Shown: positions 21,008 through 34,020 of the stretch, piece by piece
How positions within the stretch are numbered: the first letter of the stretch is position 1
Layout: every line of letters begins with the position of its first letter
Source of the DNA: Limnanthes douglasii subsp. nivea
Taxonomy: Eukaryota > Streptophyta > Magnoliopsida > Brassicales > Limnanthaceae
Assembly (NCBI GenBank): GCA_036936605.1
Contig: JAUPFV010000001.1
Span: 76,403,910-76,467,909 of the forward strand
DNA: 64,000 nucleotides
Reading direction: 5' to 3'
Notes under the pieces: model-generated
Databases searched by the model: none
What the model was told of the DNA's origin: nothing
Seen by the model: the letters and a program-made list of their open reading frames with translations, nothing else
Translations under genes and position numbers: made by a program

Positions 21008-22215
21008 TTTTTTTTGGGGTAAATGTGGGTGTATATATATATGTACAAGGTTACAATCGTCTAAAGAGTCGTATGATCTCTCAAGTGAGTACAATTCAGG
21101 GTAGCAATGTACCTAAAAGAAAAAGACATGTCCAATAGTGCCTTGATAAAGGTCTAGAGCACTTGCCTCTTTAAAAAAACCTTAACCACCCGTTGTGTAA
21201 AAACCCGGTCTAAGGAAAAAGAGTACAAGTCTCCAGGCCAGCACTAATGGACTATTACATAGAAAATCCAAAAAACTGAGTGTATCAATGAAAAATGACT
21301 CTAACATGTGAGTCGATAGTGCGGATATAATCTAAATAAAATCTCCAAGGTCATGAGAGTGATTCGGATAACGATGGTGTCTTGAGTCACGGTCTCTTCA
21401 TCAAACACAAGGCGGTTGCGGGGCCAAATCTCGAAAACAATGGCTTGGAAGGCAAGATTGATGGCGCGGGATCGGTAGGATGTTCCTCGATACTCCTTCT
21501 TAATCCATTTGTGTGCACTATCAAGCATTATCATTTCTCGATTAATCCACAGCCATGATCGGATACGACTCCAGATTTCCTTAGTGAACCTGCAAGCAAA
21601 GAAAAGATGGGCACCAGACTCATCTGAGTGCCTGCAAAATGGGCAGCTGATGTTAGGCAAGTCCATGTAGTGGAGAGTGTCTTTCGTGGCAAGGCGATGA
21701 TTGAAGGCTAGCCAGACGGTGAAAGAAAACTTAGGTGGGATGAATCTCTTCCATAACTTTGATAGATTTGGGCATGCCTCACCTTTTGTTCTCATGGCTT
21801 CGTAGACACGTCTAGTAATTAGCTTTCCACCCAAAGTACAGCTTTCAAGACCCAAAATGACACTATCTCGACCCCCAAATATCTGTATCCAAGAGTCTCT
21901 AATATCAAGAAGCTTCCGAACAAGATGACTGTCTCTATCTCGTCTTTGGTAGTCCCATATAGTTTGTTCTCGAAGATAATACTCATGCACCCATTTTATC
22001 CATAACGACTCAGAGTCAGAATGTAATAACCAAATCGAACGGGTAAGAAGGACACGATTCCAAACTCTGATATTCATAAGCCAAGTCCTTCTTCATCTTT
22101 AGGTTTACAGATTTTGTCCCAAGCAATCCGAGCAGGTCTACCCCCCCCCCCCCCCCCCATAAGAATTTGAGGCAGAGCGAGCGGATCGTGTTAAGCACCG
22201 CCGAGTGCAAAGGAA
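21008..22215 (-). pseudogene. LINE-C fragment: 3' end of a LINE ORF2 with zinc-binding domain
   Basis: A 5'-truncated LINE. The minus strand enters at the RT thumb (RSLCLKFLWGG, then ARIAWDKICKPK). It continues with an open 258-codon stretch (22077-21301) that includes a zinc-binding RT-associated domain (CPFCRHSDESGAHLFF). A 3' region follows with a TATATATATAC segment and an A-run on the minus strand (plus-strand T-run near 21009-21016), marking the tail. Truncated 5' ends are normal for LINE insertions. It differs from LINE-A and LINE-B. A homopolymer sits at the FLWGG position. Confidence 0.78.
22141..22158. repeat. Poly-C tract, 18 bases
   Basis: An uninterrupted run of 18 C on the plus strand, read as poly-Gly in the LINE-C frame at a place where LINEs normally have two Gly. 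It is either slippage in a dead element or an assembly/base-calling artefact. Confidence 0.9.
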
Positions 22216-22379
22216 AAGCGCGGAACCAATTACAAAATTAACTCTAAACTAACTTAATTTCATACTATCTCACAACAATGGATTCAAGTGATAAAAATAA
22301 TAAATTTAGTTGTAACTTTGATGATTTTCTATTGGAAGACGAGGAACCATTAACGGATCATTTATAGACAGACATGGAG

Positions 22380-22640
22380 GTACATTTTGTTGTTTTAAAA
22401 ATGCATATAATTTTTGTATTAGTTGCGCGTAAAATTATGCATAAATACGCATACACATGCGTAACATTATGCCAAATCGTTCACTCTTAGTGCACGATTT
22501 TGTACCAAATTACGCGATTTGGCACAATATCACGTAATTTGGCATGCGATTTTGCACAATATGATGCAAACCATATGCGTGATTTTACACAAACTAGCGC
22601 AGTTACATGTGCGATTTACGTTTGGTTTACATTTAGTGAG
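22380..22640. repeat. GCGATTT/CACGATTTTG-rich imperfect repeats
   Basis: Short related words (GCGATTTTGCAC, ACGCGATTTGGCAC, ATGCGTGATTTTACAC) recur about every 25-35 bases without a fixed unit. The stretch directly precedes the MULE-like fragment and may be its non-coding leader (inference). Confidence 0.45.
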
Positions 22641-22747
22641 TGTGAATATTCATGTACATTATCTTTATGTATGTTGTAGGATCTGAAACAACCAGCATGT
22701 ATGATAGCCGACTACACGCATATTTTTACCACATAAAGGTATTGCAC

Positions 22748-23040
22748 TAATAAAGACGATTTGGAATCATGGGTAAAATATGGAGCGATTAATATAGATT
22801 TCATTGTTATTATTACCAAAGAAGACGACGATAATAGAAATGGAAAAAATGTTATAGTGTATTTTAAATGCGAAAGCTGTGTTATTTATAACCCTAAGTC
22901 CAAACCGGAGGTGTTGAAAAAACAACGACAGTGTTAATCAAAATAATACAGTTGTCCCTTCATGTTAAGCGGAAGTTTAGTCAAAGTACAATTTGGCATA
23001 TCATTGCCTCCCAATACGGTTTACCACATTCATCGTTGTA
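22748..23040 (+). pseudogene. MULE/FAR1-like N-terminal zinc-finger fragment
   Basis: The plus strand encodes DDLESWVKYGAINIDFIVII followed by a Cys-x-x-Cys segment. After a frameshift comes a CPFMLSGSLVK-like piece. This order (an F/L-x-S-x-x-x-L-x-x-W element, I/V-rich strand, C-x-x-C, then CPF-x-L-x-G) is the N-terminal pattern of MULE transposases and their FAR1 relatives. No transposase core was found nearby, so this is a small relic. The call rests on pattern similarity only. Confidence 0.42.
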
Positions 23041-23661
23041 CGTTTTTTTACTTCAACGACGATTTTTTCAAATATTCATCTTTGATATTGGTCCACACAT
23101 ATATATTTATTTTTCTAAGGTATGAGTTTTTAAGGTATAGTTTTTACAAGTGTGTAGTGTCTATTTATTGAGCTTCATCCGAGGATAGTGTAATCCAAAT
23201 AGACCTATCAATATTAGACACGTGTAAGTTGTGGATACCGTAATCATCTTAAACAATCGGTTTAGAACACATATTGGATAATACTAATGCAACCCTCATG
23301 GTATGTCAGGATAAACCCACGTGATGAGTAATAGTTAAATTTAGAGTTCGAGATCCAATAAAATTGGATCGAGATATAACATTGCCAATAAAATTTTACT
23401 AGATAAAGAAACCAAAATAGACCTATGAATATCTGACACGTGTAAGTTATGGATACTGTAATCTACTTAACCAATCTTCTTGGGACACATATTAGATAGA
23501 CAGATCGATATCTCATAGTATAAATTATGGATACCGCAATATACTTCAATTATTCATAGTCGTAAAAAAATAGTCCGCGTAGCACAAAATATAAAAATCA
23601 ACCTCGTACATAACAAAATGGTTATGATATAAAGTAGTCATGATATAACAAAACGCAAACA

Positions 23662-25400
23662 TCAAGATGGTACATAAAAAAGACTTGTAGAAAAAAATAT
23701 GCAATTAAATAAATCTCGATAGAGGCGTGCTAGTCTGAAACACTCAAATAAAGGCTCGCGAAGCCGTTTTATTCTTAACTCTGGGGACATCGATTCCATC
23801 TCGAGTAACGATCCGTCAAGTGATGTACACTCATCTGATAAGTGATCGTGGAGGGCTTCATTCAAATATATGCATCGGCGAGGCAAAAATCATGTAGTCC
23901 AACTAAATGCATCATATAAATAACGCGTGTTTACACGTCTATCTCTAACTTCACCTTCCAAAACAAGTAGTAGTGGACCATATATCTCTTGTGCATACCC
24001 CAATTATCGAGCGACGCGAAGGAGATAGTAAGCTTTCACAATTTCTCAAGACTTTAGTGTAGCATTTATCCAAGCTACCTCACATAAAAGCTCTAACGTC
24101 ATGTAAATGTCCATATGGCATAAACCAGGCCTACAATATAATTTTTTTTATATAAATTAAATTCGTTTTAAAATAAAGAGAAATAAAAAAAATACACATG
24201 ACAAATAAAATATACATATTAATTTATGAACATCGATAAAGACTCACAAATATCGCCTCGAGTCTCTTGGTTTGAACGCAAATAAAGAGGTGCATATTTA
24301 CATATGTTTGGCTTAGTGATATCATATGAACTGAACTACGGAGTGGAAAGCACGTGTCTCTCAAAATCTGAGGAAACAATAAAATCCGACTTGGCGTGTA
24401 AACAACTCTTACCAAACTGGTACTATAAATGGGCTAAGATCATCTAACCCTAGTTATATCTGCCAGAGTTGTTATATTTTTCAATGAATTGTAAGTAATT
24501 GAAATAAATACTGTTTGCACTAATGCAACAACCAAACACATGCAACAAATACCTCATCGTGGTATGAATAACCATTTCATCACTAATCGCATCATCATAA
24601 TATTGGATTTGCATATAAGTTTTACGCAAAAAAATAAGACAAACGTGTTTTCTACTACCACCACAGTGATGTTTTAGTTCATTCGTAAGGTCTTGATAAC
24701 CAGCACTAAGTAATCGAGCAAATATGCCAACTCATTGAAATTTACTATGAAATATAACAAGATCGAAGCTCTGAGCTGTGACAGGAAGAACAATGATGAT
24801 GTGTACGTCATCTAGCATAACCATTATCTCACTAAAATAAAAATAGAAAGAATTTCTATATGGATGTCATCGTTCCACGAATGCCTCGAGTACGTAAACT
24901 TTGGTAGACCAATGTGAATGAAAATTGAGAAGCAAGCCAAAATAGATCCCTATAACTGATATCTAATCTGATTCTAACGAGTGAGATCCTACTATAGATA
25001 AGTAACATACAAAATGAAACATCATAAATAGATTATTGCCTACAAAATATAAAAAAAAAATTAAAGATAAGCTATGATATGATTAAATATAAGATAAATA
25101 ACCAAAATAAGTTAAAGATACAACACTAATATTAAGTATTTTTTTATAAACTTAAAACTTTGTTGAAGATGATATATACCTCGTGGGTCTTATAGTCATT
25201 AAAGTTGGAGTAGATATCAGAAACGTGACATGTGACTTTGTGAAAAAATTGGTTTGAAGTCGTCTGACACTAAACAGCAGGCATACGACTAAGATACTGG
25301 ATTCTAACATTTTATGAAGTTCAATACGGCGCATTATGTTCTTGGTAGCTGATCTTATGCTTTAACTCAAATGGAAAGCGTGGACGACGAGGAAGTACCC
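23662..25400 (-). pseudogene. Plant mobile domain (PMD, MAIN-like) relic
   Basis: The minus strand, in shifting frames, has EAFVERWHPYRNSFYFYFSE followed by IMVMLDDVHIIIVLPVT near 24920-24800. Farther on it has MRYLLHVFGCCISANSIYFNYLQFIE near 24570-24480. These match the landmarks of plant mobile domain proteins (ALVERWRPET..FHLP.GE.TVTL.DV...LGLPV and YLL.L.G..LF.DKSG..V...YL). Such domains occur in retroelements, MULEs and the MAIN/MAIL host proteins. A 74-codon open stretch (23886-23662) is the last coding-like segment. Many stops and shifts make it a pseudogene. An older transposon is likelier than a host gene. Confidence 0.58.
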
Positions 25401-25632
25401 TGAAGTTACAATCATTTATTTGACTTAAGACAAAGTTACAAACGAAAATTATCTCAAACAACTGATAAACACACAAATATGTTTCAAACTATAGATAAAC
25501 TATAAAATTATACTAGAATAGTATTTGAACTATTATTAAATTAAACAAAATTTATAGGAATTTCAGAAATAAAATCGCGCATGATTGACGCAAAATTTTA
25601 CTTAAAAACAGTGCGCAATTATAAAAAATTTG

Positions 25633-25712
25633 TGCACCAGTCGTACGTTAGAAAATCCGGATTTGCGCGTTATGGGTGCGCAAAACCAGCTGCTCTTCGC
25701 ACGACTGGTGCA
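25633..25712. repeat. Perfect 12-bp inverted repeat
   Basis: TGCACCAGTCGT (25633-25644) and its exact reverse complement ACGACTGGTGCA (25701-25712) are separated by 56 bp. The loop is GC-richer than the surroundings. The stem could form a hairpin, or the arms could be the relic of an element's terminal repeats. Confidence 0.8.
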
Positions 25713-25920
25713 TGAGATCACCAAGAAAAACAATGGTTGCTTCAAAACTTTAAATCCTTTAATACTCGACTATTTCTTACAAATAGACATCCAAAACGAA
25801 GATCTACAACTAACCTAAAAAATAAAAGTAACCAGATATCAAATAAACAACTACACATATATAAAATCAAATTGTTGTAAACTGAAATTTCAAACTCAAA
25901 TATCTGAAAGATATAGATCA

Positions 25921-25927
<7 letters not shown>

Positions 25928-25979
<52 letters not shown>
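25928..25979. repeat. (AT)26 microsatellite
   Basis: A pure AT dinucleotide run of 52 bp. Confidence 0.97.
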
Positions 25980-25981
<2 letters not shown>

Positions 25982-26481
25982 TAGATGAAGTAATACATGG
26001 CCTAACAGTATTTTGAATTTTTAGAATGGGTAAATTTAAGAGGTTTTGGGTTTTATAGTAAAATTATGGTGATTAAAAGTGGAGATTTAACAAAAATATT
26101 ATTTATATAAAGGGAAAAAATTAAAAAAAACATGATCGAGGTATAACAAAATTGGATCGAGATCCAACGAGGTCTAAATCCAACAAAATTGGATCGAGAT
26201 ATAGCATAACCCTTTTATTATTATCTGTCTATTATATTTGTTTCAAAAAATGTTATTTATGTTTTTGATAAAATATACTTTTATTTATAACAAAAAATGT
26301 AAAAAAAATTGTTAAATACATATTTTTATCTTCAACAACAAAAATTATAATCTTTCAAAACATTTATTGAACTATTCATTCAAATTAAAAATAAATAACA
26401 ATGGTATTAGAAGGTTAGTTACTTTATTCAATGATTTCTTCATTCATGCAAATTTAATGTTTCGAATAAAAGTTTTTAAAG

Positions 26482-26533
<52 letters not shown>

Positions 26534-28690
26534 AAAAATAGTTTAGTTATTTTTTGATGATTTAAATTAGTTTTAGACTATAAAGAATTGTTAGTAAAGT
26601 ATATATGTTGATTTTATAAAATTATTTTGTTGAATCTGACATAAAATATAATTTTATTAATAAAGACCGTAGTGTAAAGTATCGGCTTATAAGTAAGAAT
26701 GTCAATATACCATATTGGTTATTGCTTCTAATATCGACATGGTACGCCGACACCATATGTTGTTATTGACATAAAGTAATGACAAACTATGTCAATATTG
26801 TATAACGAAAACTGCATATGATGTTAATACACTATGTCGATATTAGTATCTAATAACAACTATTAGTGTCGATCTAGCGTGTCGACATTAGTTGCGAATA
26901 TCGATAATATTTTGGTTTTACATGATTATTTTATGTGTTTAGGGTATTTGATGTGGTTATATGGTTAATTATTTGATTTGGTTTGTTTTTTAATATTTAT
27001 ATGTACATGTCTAGTATTGATACGCCAGAAGTCCCTAAGATATTAGCGAGCTACTGGATCCCATAGTTGTACACATTCTCGTGTTATTGTCAATCATTAA
27101 AACAATTGTTAGAACTAATACCTTTTCTAAAAACATGAAAGTATTTGAACTAACACATTTTCCAAAAAATGAAAGTCGTTTTGGAAGTTTGTATTGATCT
27201 TTATATTAGACGATATTCACTAAACAAATTTAGATATGACCCATTTAGCATGGTACTAACTAATTGGGGATAATATGGCCTAAATGAATTAGTTTGTAAC
27301 TACACATGCGGTCAATAAGGTAACACTAAATTTCTTTTGAGTTTTTAGACTAAAATTTGCAATATTTACACATGCATTTTAAGGACTTGGAGAAGTTAAC
27401 TTTGACAAAAAAATCATAATTTATCGGAATGTCTATTGGTTGTCCCTCAAGGTTTTATCAATTTAATCTACAACTTTAATTGATAAATTTATTATATTAT
27501 TGTACGGATGTCTTGTGTTTGAGGAATTGTGTTTCCACCATTGTTGTTTTATGGGTGATATTGGATTAGACTCCAATAGTTTAAGAAAATTATCAATAAT
27601 TGCTTGGTGGTAAGAATATTTAGTATTTTACTATCGATACTTGGGCATTCAATCTCAAATTATTGTCAATATCTACAAAGTAGAAGAGTCTAAAATGATG
27701 CATATGCTGTATTTATCTAATATCAATATTTGAATAAAAAACCTAAACATTTGGACCCGGTAAGAGTTCCATACAAACAGTCTATCATGTTGGCCCAATT
27801 CTGGTAAGCCATGTCTATTATTATGTAAAATACCCCTAATTATTATACTTCATTACACCAACATTATAATCAAATCAAAGGGGTTTATAGTATTAATTAC
27901 TTTAATTTGATTATTCAAAGCAAGAACATTGTTGGTCATATATTCATTTTCATTTCCCAGATTTTGAACTTGATATTTAAGAGTATCATTTGATTTTTTA
28001 TCCAGTTCTTGAATCTATTTAATAAGTTCATCGTTTTTGCCTTCCAGTTCTTCAATCAGTTTGGAGAGAGAGGGAGTTCATTGTTTTTTGTTTTTACCTT
28101 CCTCAATTTGGTAGGTATCTTTTGGGCCCATATCTTTTGGCTGGAAAAAAAAAGCTTTTTTTTCAAATTCAGGTTGCGTAATTACGTACAATTTAGATGC
28201 GGATATATAATTTTTAAATTTAATTAAATACGATTACGTAATTACGTGTTTATTGGTTGCAGAATTATGAGCAAATGGGTTGCGTAAATAGACCAAAGTT
28301 ACATGTTCAGTTTAAGGCTCTTGACTTCTTTCTGAAATTTTCTTATTTGTTATTTCAACCTCATGTTCTCCGAAATTTTATTTAAAGTGATGTTATCTTA
28401 GTCACATGCTCTTTCCAAATGTTTTATAATCTGCGAATTAAAGTTTTTTTCATCGTTATTTCAAATGGATTTTTGTAAGAAATGGTTGGTGGATTATGAG
28501 GCTTCCGAACACCAATAAATGTATTCTATTTATTATTTTAAGAGTTCCATTCGTTCATTTTTTTTTCATCAACATCAACACCTTTATCACTTTCTATTTC
28601 ATTTATTATATTTGTAAATTCCAACCTCTCTCTGTCATAGTTCTCCCAGAATAATCTGTTATTATAATTGGAAAGTTTATTAATTTAAGT
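25980..28690. other. AT-rich DNA without a recognised gene
   Basis: It contains a second TA microsatellite (26484-26528) and a stretch near 26690-26900 with many TGTCGATATT/TGTCGACATT-like words. No coding region is supported. The short ORF at 28009-28227 has no recognisable domain. Confidence 0.5.
26484..26528. repeat. (TA)n microsatellite
   Basis: A run of about 45 bp of TA dinucleotides. Confidence 0.95.
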
Positions 28691-29560
28691 TATAGCTTAA
28701 AATATATTTTTTGCAAACCAAGAATCATTTGTAGACTTACCTTTTTTGGTGTTATACTTTTGGAGTATTTCAAATAGTTTCTTATCACTTTTGCTATTCA
28801 ATGTCATCCAAACATATTGGTATACTTTCCTTACATCTTGACTAATATTTAATGTTTTTGTGTTTAAAAAAAATTGTTGCACATTGATATGGAATTAATA
28901 TATAAATTAATATTATTATTATACTTTATAAAATATTAGTACTTACCGCGACTATTTCTACACAAACAATTGTATTTTTTGGTTTACTTTTAGAATAATT
29001 TTTCATTGAACTTATTAGTTTTTCTCTTATTATCTCTACCTAATCATACTCGTTGATTTTTGAAAAATATTAAACATATAATATTTATATGGATGTTTTG
29101 AGAAGTTATGTTGCACAAACATATAATATATTGAGTGCATCTACATATATGATATCATGTTCTCATGGTAAAACTACAGCCAACTTGATTACATCCTGCA
29201 AAAATATTATGATTGTGCGATTACCAGTAAATTGGTTGTGGAAATAAGTTTTTAATTATTAAAATAAATATAATTATTACCATTATCTTATTTTGGTTAG
29301 ACAAGAACGTGGAAAATATTTTATGATGATTCTTAATTGTTGTTCTTCATTTAAAGAAGTTTCAATTTCTTTTTTGTTCATATTAATCTCTCTTTCCCCC
29401 GACTTGACTCCCAAATAAGCATTATATCCTTTCGTGTCAGTTCAACAGGTTTTCCAGCAAATATAAAAGTTGATTTCTTAGATTCAGAAGATTTTATTAT
29501 TTATGTTATGACCTTCCAGGTCTTTTTGAAGCATTAACAGTATTCTTACGATCATATGCA
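28690..29560 (-). pseudogene. Unrecognised degenerate coding remnant
   Basis: On the minus strand, broken stretches have protein-like composition: F-A-G-K-P-V-E-L-T-R-K-D-I near 29460, a NEEQQLRIIIKYFPRSCLTK-like stretch near 29340, and an open 61-codon segment at 28882-28697. The first faintly resembles the N-terminal domain of plant transposon proteins linked to Ulp1-type peptidases (DUF1985-like), but I cannot confirm this. Frames shift repeatedly. It could be transposon debris of another kind. Confidence 0.25.
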
Positions 29561-29699
29561 CCTTCTGTTATTTCTCTTATTGGTGTTGAATTCACCAGTT
29601 AAATTATAAGTACAAATTATGATCTCTAATATAGTGTTTCTTTTGTCATTATTTATCTACATTAAAAATTCAAAAATATGTCTTAAAGTAGCATTTAAA

Positions 29700-30612
29700 C
29701 CATTGTAAGTTGGATGCGTAAATATGTCAAATTGGGTTGTGTAAAAGGTTTTTAAGGTTTGAAAAAAGTAGGTCTCGTAAATAACTGTATTTTGGGTGCA
29801 TAAATATGTGAGATTTGGTTATGTAAAAGCTTTTTTAAGTTTGAAAAACAAAAAACAAAGTTATTATGGAAACTAACTATATTTAAGTGCGTAAATACAT
29901 TAAAATTGGTTGTGTAAAAACATTTTTAGGTTTGAAATACAAAAAAAGAAATTTTATATGGAAATAAATGTATTTGGATGCGCAAATAGGTGCAATTTCA
30001 TTGTGGAAAAACTTTTTAGGTTTGAAATATAAAAAATAAAGTTGGTTTGGAAACTAACGGTTAGTTGGGTGTGTAAATACGTTGAAATTGGTTGAGTAAA
30101 AGCTTTTTTAGGTTTAAAATACATGAAAATAAAGTTTTTTTAGAAACTAACTTTATTTTGGTGCGTAAATACATTGAAATTGGTTGCGTAAAAGTTTTTT
30201 AGGTTTGGAAAACATTAAAGAACTTTGGTCTGGAAACTAGGTGTATTTTGGGGTGCGCAAATTCGTTGAAATTGGTTGTGTAAAATCTTTTTTAGGTTTG
30301 AAATACAAAAAAAAAGTTAGTGTAGAAACTAATTATATTTGGATGCGTAAATATGTTGAAATTGATTACATAAAAGTTTTTTTTAAGCTTGAAATATAAC
30401 AAAAAAAGTTGGCCCCGAAACTAATTGTTAGTTGGGTGTGTAAATACGTTGAAATTGGTTGGTAAGCTTTTCTAGGTTTGTAAATAAAAAACAAATTGGC
30501 ATACATACTAATTGTAGTTGGGTGCGATTTATTTTTTAGGTTTATAAACCAAAAAAAAGTTGTGAAAATTAATTATATTTGAGTGCGTAAATATGTTGAA
30601 ATTGGTTGAAAA
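29700..30612. repeat. 90-bp AT-rich minisatellite
   Basis: About ten imperfect units share the landmarks GTGCGTAAATACGTTGAAATTGG, a T-run followed by AGGTTTGAAATAC, an A-run, and GGAAACTAACT. The GYGYRTAA landmark recurs near 29891, 29981, 30071, 30161, 30253, 30343, 30435, 30522 and 30582, so the period is 90-92 bp with two shortened units at the right end. Units differ by many substitutions. It ends about 65 bp before the copia LTR. Confidence 0.88.
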
Positions 30613-30671
30613 AGAAAAGAAAAATAATCATCAAATAATCTTTAAACAAATATACAAGTTGTTCATGAGTT

Positions 30672-30676
30672 ACCAA
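30672..30676. repeat. Target site duplication ACCAA (left) of the copia element
   Basis: Matches 34939-34943 on the other side of the element. Confidence 0.9.
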
Positions 30677-30815
30677 TGTTAAATAAAGAACAAAAGGAAC
30701 AAATCACTAGACGGCTAGAGTTTTTGTATTATTCAGAAGTATATAAATTAGTACAACATATGCTCTTATTTATAATAAAAGAAAGCTAACGGGTTTGGGC
30801 TTTATATTCTTAACA
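30677..30815 (-). repeat. 3' LTR of the copia element (left)
   Basis: 139 bp, TGTTAAATAAAG...TTCTTAACA. The adjoining minus-strand polypurine tract reads TTTGAGGGAGGG (30816-30827). Confidence 0.92.
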
Positions 30816-31023
30816 CCCTCCCTCAAACTTACAATGCAACAATAATAAGAATTGAGAGTTCATTACAAAGAAAACGAAACCGCGCTGTGGACTGAGCCTT
30901 TGTGAAAATATCAGCAATCTGCAAAGCTGATGGAACATACGGAAGCGAGATGGTGCCGATCTGAAGATGATGTCGAGTGAAATGACAATCTATTTCAATG
31001 TGCTTTGTCCTCTCATGAAAAAC

Positions 31024-34020
31024 TTAATTATTTGCTATCTGCATAGAGCTTTTGTTATCACAATGTAGGGAAGTTGGTTTAGTAACATTAACCCCTATAT
31101 CTGCAAGAAGCCATTGTAACAAAAAAATCTCACATGTGGTGACAGCCATAGCACGGTACTCAGCTTCAGTAGTCGATCTAGAGACAACATCTTGTTTCTT
31201 GCTTTTCCATGATATTAATGAATCTCCAAGGAAAATACAGAAACCGGTAGTAGATTTTCGGTCATGAAGATCATTATCCCAATCAGCATCACTATAGGCA
31301 CGCAGTTCAAGTGAAGAGGTCGAGGGAAATAAAAGGCTCTCGAACTGAGTGCCACGAAGATATCTCAATATTCGAAGAACGGCTCCCCAATGAACAGATG
31401 TAGGAGCAGTAACAAACTGACTGACCACATGAACAACATAAGCTATATCTGGCCGAGTAACTGTAAGATAGACCAAGCTCCCTACAAGAGTTCGATATAG
31501 ACTTGGATCTGACAAAGGAACACCATCAGTCGGAGAATACCGAGCATTGGTTTCAAGAGGAGTATCTACCGTTCTGTTATCAGAAAGTCGCGCTCGTTCG
31601 AATAAATCAGATATATATTTTGTCTGAGAGAGAATATAACCTTTTGGAGAGTGAGCCACCTCAATACCTAAAAAATATCGTAATAGTCCCAAGTCTTTCA
31701 TCGCAAAACGCTGAGCCAAATCACGTTTTAGTGCTGCAATGCCATCAATATCATCACCTGTAATGATCATATCATCACATTTGATAAACAAGGCCGAATC
31801 GTGATTACTAGCAAGGAAACCAAGTGAAGTTATAACCGTAGAGAATTTTTCAAACCAGGCACGATGAGCTTGTTTGAGTCCATATAAGGCTTTCTTAAGT
31901 CGACAAACTTCACCTGGTTACTGAGCAACACCTGGAGGAGGAGTCATGTAAACCTCCTCATGAAGATCACCATTCAAAAAGGCATTTTTGACATCGAGTT
32001 GGAAGATTTTCCACTGGCGAACAGAAGCACCCGCAATAAGAGTACGAATAGTCGTCATTTTTGCCACTGGGGCAAATGTTTAATCATAATCCATACCATA
32101 CTTCTGTGAACACCCTTCTGCTACAAGACGAGCCTTGTATCTTTCAACAGATCCATCAAATTTTGTTTTAATTTTAAAAACTCATTGAGAACCGATTATA
32201 TGCTTACCGGATGGAGGCTTAACTATATCCCATGTATGAGTTTGGTAAAGAGTAGTGAGCTCTTCGACTATTGAATTTTGCCCACGAGGATCAGAAACAG
32301 CTTCTTTAAACGACTGAGGTTCATATAAATCATATATTTTTGCTATGAAAGATGCAAAAGGATTTGAGTAAGAAAAATACGCAAAATCTGGTAGTTTGGT
32401 AGACTTACTTGTACGAGTAGATCTTCTAAGGGGTGGAGCTGGTGGTTCACTAAAAGAAAAAGCTGAATCAGGACTTGATGGAGCATAAGTGGTATCAGTT
32501 GTAGTTGATGTCTCAGGAGCTGGCACATCAATATCAATGGGTATGTCGCTATTATTTTCAAAGGGATCAATAGTCTGAAGTTTGGTACTTGTTATATCAT
32601 GTGATTTCGTTGGAATCGAATAAAACGGGATATGCTCAAGAAAAGTAACATGTCGAGAGACATAAATTTTCTGACTAGTGGGATCAAAACAACGATAACC
32701 TTTCTGTCTAACACCATAACCCAAGAAAACACATATTGCGGATTTAGGGCCCAATTTGTTGGGTTCTACATGCGGATGAAGGACAAAACATGTACATCCA
32801 AACACTCATAAGGAAGAATAATTTGGAAGTTGTCCATATAACTTCTGAAAAGGAGACATCCCTGCATTATGAGCAATGGGAATTCGATTAATCACATATA
32901 CAGCAGTATGAATTGCTTCTCCCAAACAAATAGTAGGAACCTCAACAGATAAAAGTAAAGAACGAGCAGTCTCAATAAGATGACAATGTTTTCTTTCTGC
33001 AACACCATTCTGCTGAGGGGTATCAGTGCAAGAAGACTGATGTATGGTACCATCAGATGCAAGTAACTGAGTAAAATCATTGGATGTATATTCACCCCCA
33101 AGTCACACCTGAAACATTTTATTACAACAGAATGTTGAGTCTTAACAAGTGCCATAAATGCTCTATAAATTCCAAGGAAATCTGATCTCCGTTTCATAAG
33201 GTAAACCCAAGTATATCGAGTATAATCATCGATGAAAGAAACATAGTAGGATGAACCACCATTTGTGGAGACAGGAGATGGACCCCAGACATCAGAATGA
33301 ATAATAAAAAACAGAGCAATAAAGGAAGAAATACTTTCATTAAACGGTAACGCCGAAATTTTTGCAAGTTTACAACCACTGCAATCCGAGATTTTACAAG
33401 TGTTTAGCTGGCCTAAAGCACCTGTAGAGACTAAAAACTTTAAACGCGATGTAGATATATGTCCAAGACGAGAATACCAAAGATAAAACTTAGACGATGA
33501 AGGATTCAAACGAAACAAAGACAAATCAACACCAGAGGCAGCAATATCAGTCAAGTATGTTTTTTCACTATCAACACCATAGACATCCATATCTGTTACT
33601 TCGAGTTTCTCCAAAACATAGAGTTCCCTTATTTTACGACCTGTCCCAATCACTCTTTGGGTCTGTTGATTTTGTATAGCACAAACAGAATCAGAAAATA
33701 AGACACAATAACCAAATTTACACAATTGACTAACCGAAACAAGATTCAAAGCAAGGGTTGGAACGTAGTAAACATCAGATAACGATATATGAGGGGTACA
33801 AACATAGCCAATACCCTATACTGACATTGGTGTAGCACTAGCAGACAAAACAGATATGGGTGAAACATGAGACAACGAAACAAAGTTCGACATGTGAGGT
33901 GACATATGATGAGACGCACCCGAATCCAAATCCACAATGATGAATCAATACCTGAAGTAGAAGACGAGGACATACCCGAATGGTATGCAGATGTAACAAA
34001 GTTCTTCTTATCATCTTTTC
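31024..34020 (-). pseudogene. Copia polyprotein: protease, integrase, RT, RNase H
   Basis: The protease D-S-G-A-S-H-H-M region lies near 33900, out of frame with the next part. An open stretch at 33749-33110 carries the pre-integrase (LWYSRLGHIS, C-x-x-C) and the integrase core start (HSDVWGPSP, FIDDYTRYTWVY). A frameshift at about 33105 lies at the second catalytic Asp. RT and RNase H share one frame from 32805 to 31024, broken by several stops (near 32180, 32080 and 31920). The catalytic RT box reads I-K-C-D-D-M instead of Y-V-D-D-M, apparently after a deletion of about a dozen codons. RNase H has ADWDNDLHDRKSTTGF and TEAEYRA. The element is inactive. Confidence 0.88.

Noticed and set aside
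25630..25818. A 62-codon ORF over the inverted repeat
   Set aside because: No ATG in good context, no domain, and it lies in non-coding AT-rich DNA.
29700..30612. Possible CRISPR-like repeat array
   Set aside because: The units are contiguous and degenerate without constant spacers, and the genome is a plant's. It is a minisatellite.
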